Assembly: GCF_031626495.1 (NCBI RefSeq)
Contig: NZ_JAMQOJ010000001.1
Coordinates: forward strand, 868,001-932,000
Reading direction: 5' to 3'
Length of the DNA stretch: 64,000 nt
DNA from: Natrinema sp031626495
GTDB taxonomy: Archaea; Halobacteriota; Halobacteria; Halobacteriales; Natrialbaceae
Shown here in pieces: positions 9,492-17,810 of this stretch (positions within the stretch are counted from its first letter, which is position 1; each line of letters begins with the position of its first letter). The position numbers and the translations under genes are program-made. The notes beneath the pieces were generated by a model that saw only the letters and a program-made list of their open reading frames with translations, did not search any database and was not told where the DNA came from.

Positions 9492-10115
9492 CTACGGCGG
9501 CCGCTCGAGCGAGAATCGATCAGCCAGCCGCGCGTACCGACTCCCCGCGAGCCGGCCGACGGCGTCGATCTCGTCGACGTCTATCTTCCCGTCGCTCGTC
9601 ACCGACTCGTCGAGGTGGACGTGGCGGACCTCGCCGAGGACGAGCGTCGAACCGCCCACGTCGATCAGGTCGTGGAGGGCGCACTCGAAGGCCACCTTCG
9701 CGCCGGCGACGCGGGGCGGGTCGACCGCGGCCGACTCGGCCCGCTCGAGGGTGGCGTGGTCGAACTCGCTCTCGCCGGCGGGCAGCGTGGCGCTGGTCTC
9801 GTTCATCGCCTCGGCCAACTCCTCGGTGACGAGGTTGACGACGAACTCGCCGGTTTCGCGGGCGTTGCGCGGCGTGTCCTTGAGTCCGTCCGTGCCGTCC
9901 ACGGGCGCGAACAGCAAGACCGGCGGCGCGACCGACGCGACGGTGAAGAAGCTGTACGGCGCGAGGTTGTCGACGCCGTCCTCGCTCGAGGTGCTGACCC
10001 ACGCGATCGGCCGCGGGACGACGGCGCTCGAGAGGATCCGATAGAGCGAGCCGTCGTGGTCGTCGACGTCGATCTCGAGGCTCGCGTCGTCGACTCTCGA
10101 TCCGTCGTCCGTCAT
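9492..10115 (-). CDS. Flavin reductase family protein (FMN-binding split barrel)
   Basis: 207 residues. The opening segment YRILSSAVVPRPIAWVST followed by NLAPYSFF is the classic FMN-binding flavin reductase pattern, and residues RNARETGEFVVNL continue it. It likely binds FMN, and may supply reduced flavin or act as a flavoprotein oxidoreductase. It is divergent from an HxlR regulator 135 bases away, with a palindrome between them, so regulation by that protein is likely. Confidence 0.88.
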   Translation of the reverse strand: MTDDGSRVDDASLEIDVDDHDGSLYRILSSAVVPRPIAWVSTSSEDGVDNLAPYSFFTVASVAPPVLLFAPVDGTDGLKDTPRNARETGEFVVNLVTEELAEAMNETSATLPAGESEFDHATLERAESAAVDPPRVAGAKVAFECALHDLIDVGGSTLVLGEVRHVHLDESVTSDGKIDVDEIDAVGRLAGSRYARLADRFSLERPP

Positions 10116-10165
10116 CGAAGCGCCTCCGCCGGCTGCGTTGCGACCGATCCCGTCGAAGCCGTCTC

Positions 10166-10195
10166 CCGGGTTGCTACTAACACGATGTTACCCGG
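10166..10195. promoter_or_regulatory. Nested palindrome, candidate HxlR operator
   Basis: Two inverted repeats lie here: an outer pair CCGGGT (10166-10171)/ACCCGG (10190-10195), and an inner pair TAACA (10178-10182)/TGTTA (10186-10190) around CGA. They lie between the divergent flavin reductase and HxlR genes, 50-60 bases from each start. A dimeric winged-helix regulator would bind such a dyad. Assignment to the HxlR protein is inference from position. Confidence 0.5.
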
Positions 10196-10250
10196 TTCGG
10201 ATGCGAACTACTAAAGCTGTTCGCGACGTAGGCGCCAGCAGATACTATCG

Positions 10251-10601
10251 ATGTCGTCCCCACAGACAGAACCCCGCGAGCGAAACGCCGACGCCTGTCC
10301 CGTCATCGCCTCCCTCGAGCAGATCGGCTCGCAGTGGCGACTCGCAGTGCTCCACGAACTGTTAGACGGCGAGCAGCGGTTCAACGAACTCAAGCGCTCG
10401 ACCGGCGCGAACGCGCGCACCCTCTCGCGGGTCCTCGACGACCTCGGGGAGATGGGCTTCGTCGAGCGTCGCATCGAGGAGGACGCGCCAGTCGCGACGT
10501 TTTACAGTCTCACCGACAAGGGCGAATCCCTCGAGCCGGTCTTCGACGAAATCGAGTGCTGGGCCGGCTCCTGGCTCGAAGAGAGCGCGCTCGAGCCCTG
10601 A
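10251..10601 (+). CDS. HxlR family winged-helix transcriptional regulator
   Basis: 116 residues. It has the family opening CPVIASLEQIGSQWRLAVLHELLDGEQRFNEL, then a recognition helix (NARTLSRVLDDLGEMGFVERR), a beta wing (APVATFYSLTDKG) and a dimerisation helix. The conserved N-terminal cysteine of redox- or aldehyde-sensing members is present (DACPV). It probably represses or activates the divergent flavin reductase. Confidence 0.92.
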   Translation: MSSPQTEPRERNADACPVIASLEQIGSQWRLAVLHELLDGEQRFNELKRSTGANARTLSRVLDDLGEMGFVERRIEEDAPVATFYSLTDKGESLEPVFDEIECWAGSWLEESALEP

Positions 10602-10649
10602 CACAGCCGGTCGGATCCGGAACCGGACGAAAACGAGCGCGGCTCGGGT

Positions 10650-11807
10650 TCAGGCGTGCTCGGCGACGAACGCCTCGATTCTGCTGAGCGCCCTGCGGAG
10701 GTCCTCGAGCCCGGTCGCGTAGGACACGCGCAGATGCCCTTCGCCGACGTCGCCGAAGACGTCGCCGGGGACGACCGCGACGCCCTGTTCGCGCAGCACT
10801 TCCTCGGCGAACTCCTCGGCGGTGAAGCCCTCGGGAACCTCGGGGAAACAGTAGAACGCGCCCTTCGCTTCGAAGACGTCCATCCCGATCTCGCGGAACC
10901 GGGAGAGGACGAACCGGCGGCGGCGGTCGTACTGGTCGACCATCTCTCGGACGTCGTTCTCACAGGAGTCAAGGGCCTCGAGCGCGGCGTACTGGGCCGT
11001 CGTCGGGGCCGAGAGCATCGTGTACTGGTGGATCTTGTTCATCGCGCCGATGGCCTCGGGCGGGCCCAGCGCGTATCCCAGCCGGAGGCCGGTCATCGCG
11101 TGGGCCTTCGAGAAGCCGTTGAAGACGATGGTGCGCTCGCGCATCCCCGGGAGGCTCGCGATCGAGGTGTGCTCGCCGTCGTAGGTCAACTCGGCGTAGA
11201 TCTCGTCCGAGAAGACCGTCAGATCGTGCTCGCGGGCGAACTCGGCGATCGGCTCGAGGTCCGCTTCGGGCATGATCGCCCCCGTCGGGTTGTTCGGGTA
11301 ACAGAGGACCAGCACGTCCGCGTCGGCCGCACCGGCTTCCTCGAGTCCCTCCACGGTGAGTCGGAAATCGTTCTCCTCTTTCGTCGGGACGGACAGCACC
11401 TCGCCGCCGGCGAAGATCACGCCGGGTTCGTAGGAGATGTACGCGGGCTGGGCGATCGCGACCGTGTCGCCGGGGTCCACGAAGGCACGGAAGGCCAGAT
11501 CGACGGCTTCGCTCGCGCCCGCGGTGACGATGATCTCCTCGTCGGGGTCGTAGCCCAGGTCGAACCGATCGGCGACGTAGTCGGCGATCGCTTCGCGGAG
11601 CTCGCGCTTGCCGCGGTTGGCCGTGTAGGAGGTCTTCCCCTGCTCGAGGGACGTGATCGCGGCGTCGCGGGCCGCCCACGGCGTCGCGAAGTCCGGCTCA
11701 CCCACACCCAGGGAGATGACGTCGTCGCGTTCCTCGGCGATCTCGAAGAACCGACGGATGCCCGACGGCGGGACCGCCTGCACCCGCTCTGACAGTTCGA
11801 ACGTCAT
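10650..11807 (-). CDS. Pyridoxal phosphate-dependent aminotransferase (class I/II)
   Basis: 385 residues. The substrate-binding NPTGA segment, the SDEIYAELTYDG segment with the PLP-contacting Asp and Tyr, and the lysine motif FSKAHAMTGLRLGYALG are all present. It belongs to the aspartate/alanine/aromatic aminotransferase fold, and the exact substrate is open. It starts two bases after the stop of an Lrp-family regulator, so the two are very likely cotranscribed. Confidence 0.92.
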   Translation of the reverse strand: MTFELSERVQAVPPSGIRRFFEIAEERDDVISLGVGEPDFATPWAARDAAITSLEQGKTSYTANRGKRELREAIADYVADRFDLGYDPDEEIIVTAGASEAVDLAFRAFVDPGDTVAIAQPAYISYEPGVIFAGGEVLSVPTKEENDFRLTVEGLEEAGAADADVLVLCYPNNPTGAIMPEADLEPIAEFAREHDLTVFSDEIYAELTYDGEHTSIASLPGMRERTIVFNGFSKAHAMTGLRLGYALGPPEAIGAMNKIHQYTMLSAPTTAQYAALEALDSCENDVREMVDQYDRRRRFVLSRFREIGMDVFEAKGAFYCFPEVPEGFTAEEFAEEVLREQGVAVVPGDVFGDVGEGHLRVSYATGLEDLRRALSRIEAFVAEHA

Positions 11808-11809
11808 GG

Positions 11810-12295
11810 TCAGGGTGAGAACGAGAGGCGGTCGTCGTCCTCGCCGTCGCCGAGTTCGATCCCGTTCTCCTTGTAGGAGGTCATCACGTAGTGGGTGACC
11901 GTCTGGGTGATCTCGGGGACGGGCGCGACCTTCTCGCTGATGAACTGCGAGACCTCGCGGATGGAGTCGCCCTCGACTTCCATGTCGAAGTCGTAGTCGC
12001 CGCTGACCAGCCGCAGGGCCGTGACCTGCGGGAACCGCGCGAGGCGCTCGGCGATGTCGTCGTAGCCCGTCTCGCGGTCGAGCCGGACGTTCAACTCGAC
12101 CTCGGCGCGGACCCGCTCGTCCTCGAGCCGGTCCCAGTCGACGACCGCCTGGTAGCCACGCACCAGGCCTGCTGCCTCGAGATCCTCGATGGCTGCCTCG
12201 ACCTCGTCTTCCTCGAGGTCGGTCATTCGCGCGATATCCGCCGCGGAGTACCGCGCGTTCTCACGAAGCAACTCGAGCACCTCGCGTTCGCTCAT
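11810..12295 (-). CDS. Lrp/AsnC family transcriptional regulator
   Basis: 161 residues from the ATG at 12293-12295 (MSEREVLELLREN). The N-terminal helix-turn-helix (about 1-50) is followed by an alpha-beta RAM-like ligand domain (QVTALRLVSGDYDFDMEVEG). The reading frame is open 33 codons further upstream, but the extra sequence is not family-like. It is upstream of and close to the aminotransferase gene, so it probably controls its own operon in response to an amino acid. Confidence 0.9.
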   Translation of the reverse strand: MSEREVLELLRENARYSAADIARMTDLEEDEVEAAIEDLEAAGLVRGYQAVVDWDRLEDERVRAEVELNVRLDRETGYDDIAERLARFPQVTALRLVSGDYDFDMEVEGDSIREVSQFISEKVAPVPEITQTVTHYVMTSYKENGIELGDGEDDDRLSFSP

Positions 12296-12357
12296 ATCGC
12301 TTCGAAGCGCGAGCGCGAGTAAAGTTCTAACGTTCTCGCAGCGATCGCTGCTTCGGT

Positions 12358-12601
12358 GAGCGGGCGCCGTTCGACCCGCTCGTCGACGCGTCACTCCGGA
12401 CTAACCGACCGATATGCGGTGGCGCGCGCTGGCAGTCCGGCCGAACGAAAGTGAAGGCGGACGACGACAGCGCGCGAGGTCGTCGCGAGCGAAACGAGCG
12501 ACTGCTTGGAAGACGCGAGGCGTCTTCCAGTGGATGAGCGGGTGACTGAAAGGAACGAGTGAATTGGCTGGGGAGGGCGTGGCTACTCCGGGTTGCCACG
12601 C
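12358..12601. repeat. Intergenic cluster of inverted repeats
   Basis: The 390 bases between the Lrp gene and the next leftward gene contain no convincing coding frame but several dyads: GAGCGGG/CCCGCTC (12358-12381), GTCGC/GCGAC (12482-12502), a perfect hairpin GGAAGACGC-GAG-GCGTCTTCC (12508-12528) and GCGTGGC/GCCACGC (12577-12601). The purine-biased GCGAGCGAAACGAGCGAC type of sequence is common in haloarchaeal intergenic repeats; that statement is from general knowledge and needs a search. It may be a small mobile or REP-like element. Confidence 0.5.
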
Positions 12602-12685
12602 TAGCAGACTACACCTCCGTCGACACGACGCTCTGATCGATCGAGACGTTCGGCTTGGAGTGCGAACGGACCCCGAGTCCCCGGT

Positions 12686-13297
12686 TCAACGATAGTTCTT
12701 GAACAGCAGCGCCCGCACGTCGTCTTTCGTCTGGACCTGCTCGGTCGAACCGTCGGGGAGTTCCACGGCGTACCGGTAGTCCGCCGAGTCCGACTCCTCC
12801 CACTTGTCGTCGTGGGTCTCGAGCAGGCTCATCATCTCGTCTAACATGTCGTCGTCGTCGGCCGAGCCGTCGCCGTCGTCAGCGTCGGTATCCGTTTCGT
12901 CGCCCTCGGCGTCGGCCGGGCCGTCCTCGCTCGAGCCGGCGTCCTCGGACGCGGCTGACTCGTCCGATTCGGACTCGAGCTCGCCGTCCGTCTCGGCTAC
13001 TACCTCGCCCGCGTCCGGCGTTTCGCCCTCGACGTAGGAGACTTCCTCGAGTGCGTGGGGATCCGCCTCGCCGTCGATGGCGGCCCCGACCGACGCGGAC
13101 ACGTCGTCGGTCGCCGAGGAGTCGAACTCGTCGGTGTCGACGTCGATGTCGATCTCCTCGGCGAAATTGTCGATCAGGAACTGGACGGCGTCCTGCTCGC
13201 GGACGAAACCGTACTTGCCGACGACCGATTCGGCGATCTCCTCGCGGAGGTGCTGGATGAAGGCATACTGTTCGTCGGTGACCTCGAGCGTCTGCAT
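12686..13297 (-). CDS. Acidic haloarchaeal protein of unknown function
   Basis: 203 residues from MQTLEVTDEQ (ATG at 13295-13297; the frame is open nine codons further to a TTG). It has an ordered N-terminal helical part (about 1-48), a very acidic Ser/Asp/Glu linker (about 50-150) and a short C-terminal domain ending DDVRALLFKNYR. The N-terminus could be a small DNA- or protein-binding helical domain, but I do not recognise it. It is probably cytoplasmic; no signal or membrane segment is present. Confidence 0.7.
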   Translation of the reverse strand: MQTLEVTDEQYAFIQHLREEIAESVVGKYGFVREQDAVQFLIDNFAEEIDIDVDTDEFDSSATDDVSASVGAAIDGEADPHALEEVSYVEGETPDAGEVVAETDGELESESDESAASEDAGSSEDGPADAEGDETDTDADDGDGSADDDDMLDEMMSLLETHDDKWEESDSADYRYAVELPDGSTEQVQTKDDVRALLFKNYR

Positions 13298-13432
13298 ACC
13301 CCGTGGATGATGCCGCGGGTACAAATATGTACGTCGTCGGTCCGGATCACGACGGTGCCAGTCTAACCGTGTGCGAGGAGACAGACGACAGCGACGAAAT
13401 TAAGGGACTTCGCCTGCCAAAACCGGCTAGTC

Positions 13433-13660
13433 ATGGACGAGGTACTCGAAGTCGTTGACGTCGTCGCCGACTCGGAACTCGAGGGTGCGTTCGTCTGGCT
13501 CCTCCGACTCGTGGGCCTCCTCGCTGTCCTCGCCGGCCTCGGCCTCTGGCTGCTGACCGAGATGGGGCTGCTCGTCGTCCCGCTGGTGTTGATCGTCGGC
13601 GGACTCGGCCTGTTGATCGTCCCGAGCGTCCTCCTCTCGTTCGCGGAACTGTTCGGCTGA
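13433..13660 (+). CDS. Small two-helix membrane protein
   Basis: 75 residues. A polar N-terminus of about 20 residues precedes two hydrophobic helices (about 22-43 and 46-68). There is no recognisable family. Start and stop are clear, and the AT-rich TTAAGGG element 30 bases upstream could serve as promoter. Confidence 0.65.
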   Translation: MDEVLEVVDVVADSELEGAFVWLLRLVGLLAVLAGLGLWLLTEMGLLVVPLVLIVGGLGLLIVPSVLLSFAELFG

Positions 13661-13667
13661 CCGGCGA

Positions 13668-14117
13668 TCAGGGACGCGAGGGGACTTCTTTCCGTCCCGT
13701 CAGCGTCTCGGGGTCGAGACAGAAGAACCGGAACGTGACCTCCTCTCTCGGTCGTTCGAAGATATCGACCCGCGGGAGCTGGATCGCCCACATTCCCTGA
13801 ACCGTGCTGGATTCGTACGGCATGTCGTCGATATCCTCGAGCGTCCCCGTGGCGATGACGCTTCGCCATCCGTCGTCGGTCCGGCCGTACGCGACGAAGG
13901 AAACGGGTCGGTCGATCAGGTCGCCTTTTCGGCTCTCTCGGGGAAACGAGAGCTGATAGTAGAACACCTGTTCGTCCGCGTTGTAGCCGTAGGAGATCGG
14001 GATCGAGACCGGCGGCTCGTCGGGTTCGGCCGCGAACGAGATGATGCCCGTCCCGCCCCGCCCGAGGAACTCGGCGATCTCCTCGTCGGTCAGTTGGAGC
14101 CAGCGCAACCCTTGCAT
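13668..14117 (-). CDS. Pyridoxamine 5'-phosphate oxidase-like (FMN-binding split barrel) protein
   Basis: 149 residues. The pattern LTDEEIAEFLGRGGTGIISFA...PPVSIPISYGYN, then FVAYGRTDDGWRSVIATGTLEDI, is typical of haloarchaeal PNPOx-like proteins. It is likely a flavin- or F420-type split barrel with an unknown substrate. It is convergent with the two-helix membrane protein, with 7 bases between stops. Confidence 0.82.
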   Translation of the reverse strand: MQGLRWLQLTDEEIAEFLGRGGTGIISFAAEPDEPPVSIPISYGYNADEQVFYYQLSFPRESRKGDLIDRPVSFVAYGRTDDGWRSVIATGTLEDIDDMPYESSTVQGMWAIQLPRVDIFERPREEVTFRFFCLDPETLTGRKEVPSRP

Positions 14118-14282
14118 ACCCCGTCGGACGACGCGTGAAGGAATAATACGTTGTCGCGATCCGCCGAACAGTCACGGCAGCCTGTACTCCCGGCGCGCTC
14201 ACGCGCTTCCAACTCCGCCGGTCGATTCGAGCAGCCTACTGCGAACGTGACGGTTAAGGACGAACGCACGGAAACACCGGGT

Positions 14283-14846
14283 ATGGTCCTGCAAGAATCC
14301 GATTCCGAACTCGAGGCCGGTGACCCGGCGCCGGCGTTCGAACTCGAGGGCGTCGACGGCGAGACCCACTCGCTCGACTCCTTTGCCGACGCGGAGGCGC
14401 TGCTGCTCGTCTTTACGTGCAACCACTGTCCGTACGCGAAGGCGAAGTTCGACCTGTTGAACGACCTCGCCGCGGAGTACGACGACGTCGCCGTCGTCGG
14501 GATCAACTCCAACGACGCCGAGGAGTACCCCGAGGACTCGTTCGAGAAGATGCGAGAGTACGTCGACGAGGGCAAAGTCGCGTACGACGCCTACCTCCGC
14601 GACGAGAGCCAGGACGTCGCACGCGCGTACGGCGCGGTCTGCACGCCGGACCCGTTCCTCTTTTCCAGAGCAAATGGCGAGTTCGAACTGGTCTACCACG
14701 GCCGACTCGACGACGCCCTCAATCCCGACGACGAGCCGACTCGGTTCCACGTTCGCGAGGCCATCGAATCCGTGCTGGCCGGCGAGTCGGTCGACCTCGA
14801 GTGGCGACCGTCGCAGGGCTGTTCGATCAAGTGGAAAGACGACTGA
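14283..14846 (+). CDS. Thioredoxin-fold protein (AhpC/TSA-like)
   Basis: 187 residues from MVLQESDSEL. The redox motif C46-N-H-C49 sits in FTCNHCPYAKAKF, and the cis-proline region is VCTPDPFLF. A C-terminal tail holds a further cysteine (SQGCSIKW). This is the thioredoxin family member often annotated as redoxin or AhpC/TSA family. It is probably a cytosolic thiol-disulfide reductase or peroxidase. The upstream open frame from 14151 is ignored because homology-like sequence starts at 14283. Confidence 0.87.
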   Translation: MVLQESDSELEAGDPAPAFELEGVDGETHSLDSFADAEALLLVFTCNHCPYAKAKFDLLNDLAAEYDDVAVVGINSNDAEEYPEDSFEKMREYVDEGKVAYDAYLRDESQDVARAYGAVCTPDPFLFSRANGEFELVYHGRLDDALNPDDEPTRFHVREAIESVLAGESVDLEWRPSQGCSIKWKDD

Positions 14847-14922
14847 GATCCAGCGGCAGTGACGGTCTGCGCAGGCGACTGCCGGACGCTCGATTTTAGT
14901 GGTGGCCGTGGTAGGCGGGGCC

Positions 14923-15705
14923 ATGAGCGAGCCCCGCGGTAACGCGCTCCGCGAGACCCTCGAGGCCGGCGAGGTCGCGCTCGGCGTCCTCGAGAACACG
15001 TATAGCCCGACGGCAGTCGAACTCCTCGCGACGATCGGCGTCGATTTCGTCTGGATCGACCTCGAGCACGGCGGCCCCAGCCCGTGGGATGGCGAACGCC
15101 TCGAGGCCCTCCTCCGAGCGGCCGACGGCACCGACACCGAACTGCTGGTACGGGTCGCCGACACCGACCCGGCGCTCGTCCGGAAGGCTCTCGACGCGGG
15201 CGTGCGGAACGTGTTCCTCCCGCGGGTCGGCAGCGCCGAGGAACTCGAGCGTGCGGTGCGAGCCGGCCGATTCGAATACGACGGCGAGCCGGGTCGGCGC
15301 GGGCTGGCGAGTCCCCGCGCCCGACGCTGGGGGCTCACCGACGACTACGTCGGCAGCGAAGACGAGTCGGTCGTCGTCGGCGTCACGGTCGAAACGGCGG
15401 CCGCACTCGAGGACCTGGATGATATCCTCGCCGTGCCCGAACTGGGCTTCGTCTTCATCGGCCCGCTGGACCTCTCGGTGTCGCTCGGCCATCCCGGCGA
15501 ACTCGACCACGACGAGGTCGCGGACGCCGTCGAGACGATTCGCTCGGCGGCCGTCGATGCGGACGTCCCCGTCGGCGGGCTCGGATTCGGGATGGACGAC
15601 GTCAACGAGAAAGCGGCGAACGGCTACCAGTTGCTGAACATCGGGACGACGACGGGCGCGCTGCAGTCGAGCGTGACCGGCTGGCTCGAGGAGTACGACG
15701 GCTAG
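14923..15705 (+). CDS. HpcH/HpaI aldolase/citrate lyase family protein
   Basis: 260 residues from MSEPRGNALR. The family signatures are present: FVWIDLEHGG near the N-terminus, the conserved arginine segment LLVRVADTDP, RNVFLPRVGSAEEL, and FIGPLDLSVSLG. It is a class II metal-dependent aldolase, acting on 2-oxo-3-hydroxy-acid type substrates in characterised relatives. No pathway neighbours identify the substrate. Confidence 0.88.
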   Translation: MSEPRGNALRETLEAGEVALGVLENTYSPTAVELLATIGVDFVWIDLEHGGPSPWDGERLEALLRAADGTDTELLVRVADTDPALVRKALDAGVRNVFLPRVGSAEELERAVRAGRFEYDGEPGRRGLASPRARRWGLTDDYVGSEDESVVVGVTVETAAALEDLDDILAVPELGFVFIGPLDLSVSLGHPGELDHDEVADAVETIRSAAVDADVPVGGLGFGMDDVNEKAANGYQLLNIGTTTGALQSSVTGWLEEYDG

Positions 15706-15720
15706 CTGACTCCGCGTCGG

Positions 15721-16839
15721 TCAGCGCTGCACCGCGCGCCGGTACTGGACCGGCCACTGCTCCGCGACCGCTTCCGGGTCGCGCTCGAGTTCCCCGGTCG
15801 CCCGGAGTCCGAAGTACGGGTCACGTAGGAACTCCCGGCCGACGAGGACGAGATCGGCCCGGTCGTTGCGGACCAGCGCGTCGGCCTGTTCGGGCTCGGT
15901 GACGCCGCCGACCGCGCCGACCGCGACGTCGGCACCTTCGCGGACCCGCTCGGCGAGCGGCACCTGAAAGTTCGGTCCCGCCGGCACCGACTGCTCGGGG
16001 TGGAGTCCGCCCGAACTGACGTCGATCAGGTCGACGCCGCGGTCGGCCAGCTCGTCAGCCAGGCGCACCGACCCCTCGATGTCCCACGAATCGCGGCCGT
16101 CGAGCCAGTCAGTCCCCGAAATCCGAACGAAGAGCGGCTTCTCGTCCGGCCAGACGTCACGGACCGCGGTGACGACCTCACGGACCAGCCGCGTTCGGTT
16201 CTCGAAACTGCCGCCGTAGTCGTCCTCGCGGCGGTTCGTGACCGGTGAGAGGAATTCGTGGAGCAGATAGCCGTGAGCGGCGTGGACCTCGGCAATCTCG
16301 AACCCCGCCTCGAGCGAACGCTCGGCCGCGGCCCGATACGCGTCGATCACGCCCTCGATATCGTCCTGAGTGGCCTTCCGCATCGCTGGCCGGTCGCCGT
16401 TGAACGGCGGGTACGCGTCGGGCGACGGTGAGAGCACCTCCCAGCCCGACGCGCCGCTCGGGCCGGTTCCGCCGGGCTGGATCGGCACGTGACCCTCCCA
16501 CGGGCGCTCCTTGCTGGCCTTGTGCCCTGCGTGGGCCAGCTGAATCGCCGGCACGCCGCCCTGTTCGCGGACGAACTCGGTGATCGGCTCGAGCGCGGCC
16601 GCGTGCTCGTCGCTCCAGATTCCGAGGTCGTGGGGCGTGATCCGCCCCTCGGGCGAGACGGCGGTCGCTTCGGTCATCACGATCCCGGCACCGCCGACGG
16701 CTCGGCTCCCGAGGTGGACGCGATGCCACTCGGTCGCCAGTCCGTCCGGCTCACAGGAGTACTGGCACATCGGCGAGACGGCGATTCGGTTCCGGCTCTC
16801 CACGTCACGCAGCGATAGCGAAGAAAGTGCGTCGGCCAT
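15721..16839 (-). CDS. NADH:flavin oxidoreductase, old yellow enzyme family (YqjM-like)
   Basis: 372 residues. FMN-barrel motifs are present: NRIAVSPMCQYS near the N-terminus, the QLAHAGHKAS segment, the HAAHGYLLHEFLSP segment with substrate-contacting histidines, and VRISGTDW. It predicts an ene-reductase-type flavoenzyme. It is convergent with the aldolase gene. Confidence 0.92.
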   Translation of the reverse strand: MADALSSLSLRDVESRNRIAVSPMCQYSCEPDGLATEWHRVHLGSRAVGGAGIVMTEATAVSPEGRITPHDLGIWSDEHAAALEPITEFVREQGGVPAIQLAHAGHKASKERPWEGHVPIQPGGTGPSGASGWEVLSPSPDAYPPFNGDRPAMRKATQDDIEGVIDAYRAAAERSLEAGFEIAEVHAAHGYLLHEFLSPVTNRREDDYGGSFENRTRLVREVVTAVRDVWPDEKPLFVRISGTDWLDGRDSWDIEGSVRLADELADRGVDLIDVSSGGLHPEQSVPAGPNFQVPLAERVREGADVAVGAVGGVTEPEQADALVRNDRADLVLVGREFLRDPYFGLRATGELERDPEAVAEQWPVQYRRAVQR

Positions 16840-16945
16840 CGACCGGCGATAACCACGGCGGGGGCAAAACGACCCTGAAGGGAGCGGCGATTGCCGGCTC
16901 GCTCGACGGCCAGGGGAGCCATCCGCGGTAACGGACGGCCACGGC

Positions 16946-16953
16946 TACTTATC
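16946..16953 (+). promoter_or_regulatory. TATA element before btpA-like gene
   Basis: TACTTATC is centred about 26 bases upstream of the ATG at 16977, the spacing expected for a leaderless archaeal transcript. Confidence 0.5.
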
Positions 16954-16976
16954 CGACTCGCACTCGCAAATCGGAT

Positions 16977-17810
16977 ATGACTTCGAGCATCCCCGTTCTC
17001 GAGCGCTTCGACGCCGACCGCCCCGTCCTCGGTATGGTCCACCTCCCCGCACTCCCCGGCGCACCGGACTTCGACGGCGACCGCGACGCCGTCCGAACCC
17101 GCGCGCTCGAGGATGCGCGGGCACTGGAGGCCGGCGGGGTCGACGGGCTCGTTCTCGAGAACTTCGGGGACGCGCCGTTCTATCCGGAAGACGTGCCGAA
17201 ACACGTCGTGGCCGAGCTGACGGCTATCGCGACGGCCGTGACCGACGCCGTCGACGCGCCGGTCGGGATCAACGTCCTCCGAAACGACGCGGCGGCCGCA
17301 GTGTCGATCGCCGCGGCCGTCGACGCCGACTTCGTCCGCGTCAACGTCCACGTCGGCACCGCCGCGACCGATCAGGGGCTCATCGAGGGCCGGGCTCACG
17401 AGACGCTCCGGCTTCGCGATCGGCTCGAAACCGACGTTGCGATCCTCGCCGACGTCCACGTCAAGCACGCGAGCCCGGTCGGCGAACGGGACGTCGAACG
17501 CGCGGCGCTCGAGACGGTCGAACGCGGCAGGGCCGACGGGGTCATCGTCTCCGGCCCCGGAACGGGCGTCGAGACGCCGCTCGCGGATATCGAGTGCGTC
17601 GCCAGCGTGCTCGCTGACCGGAACGCGGGCCGCGATCGCCCGCCGGTGTTCGTCGGGAGCGGCGTCACGAGCGAGACGGTCGGCGACTGCCTCGCGGCCG
17701 GTGCGGACGGCGTCATCGTCGGCACCGCGCTCAAACGCGGCGGGGAGACGACCGCGCCGGTCTCGAGCGAGCGCGTCGCGGCGCTCGTGGCGGCCGCTCG
17801 AGGAGATTAG
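16977..17810 (+). CDS. BtpA/SgcQ family protein
   Basis: 277 residues. The opening RPVLGMVHLPALPGAPDF, the VDGLVLENFGDAPFY segment and the C-terminal FVGSGVTSETVGDCL...DGVIVGTALK match the BtpA family (TIM-barrel). In cyanobacteria BtpA affects photosystem I stability, and in archaea the role is unknown. Its stop overlaps the stop of the convergent membrane gene by 4 bases. Confidence 0.9.
   Translation: MTSSIPVLERFDADRPVLGMVHLPALPGAPDFDGDRDAVRTRALEDARALEAGGVDGLVLENFGDAPFYPEDVPKHVVAELTAIATAVTDAVDAPVGINVLRNDAAAAVSIAAAVDADFVRVNVHVGTAATDQGLIEGRAHETLRLRDRLETDVAILADVHVKHASPVGERDVERAALETVERGRADGVIVSGPGTGVETPLADIECVASVLADRNAGRDRPPVFVGSGVTSETVGDCLAAGADGVIVGTALKRGGETTAPVSSERVAALVAAARGD

Noticed and set aside
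13363..14202. 279-codon minus-strand frame over the split-barrel gene
   Set aside because: Arg/Ser/Thr-rich out-of-frame translation with no family features; the PNPOx-like gene in another frame is clearly real.
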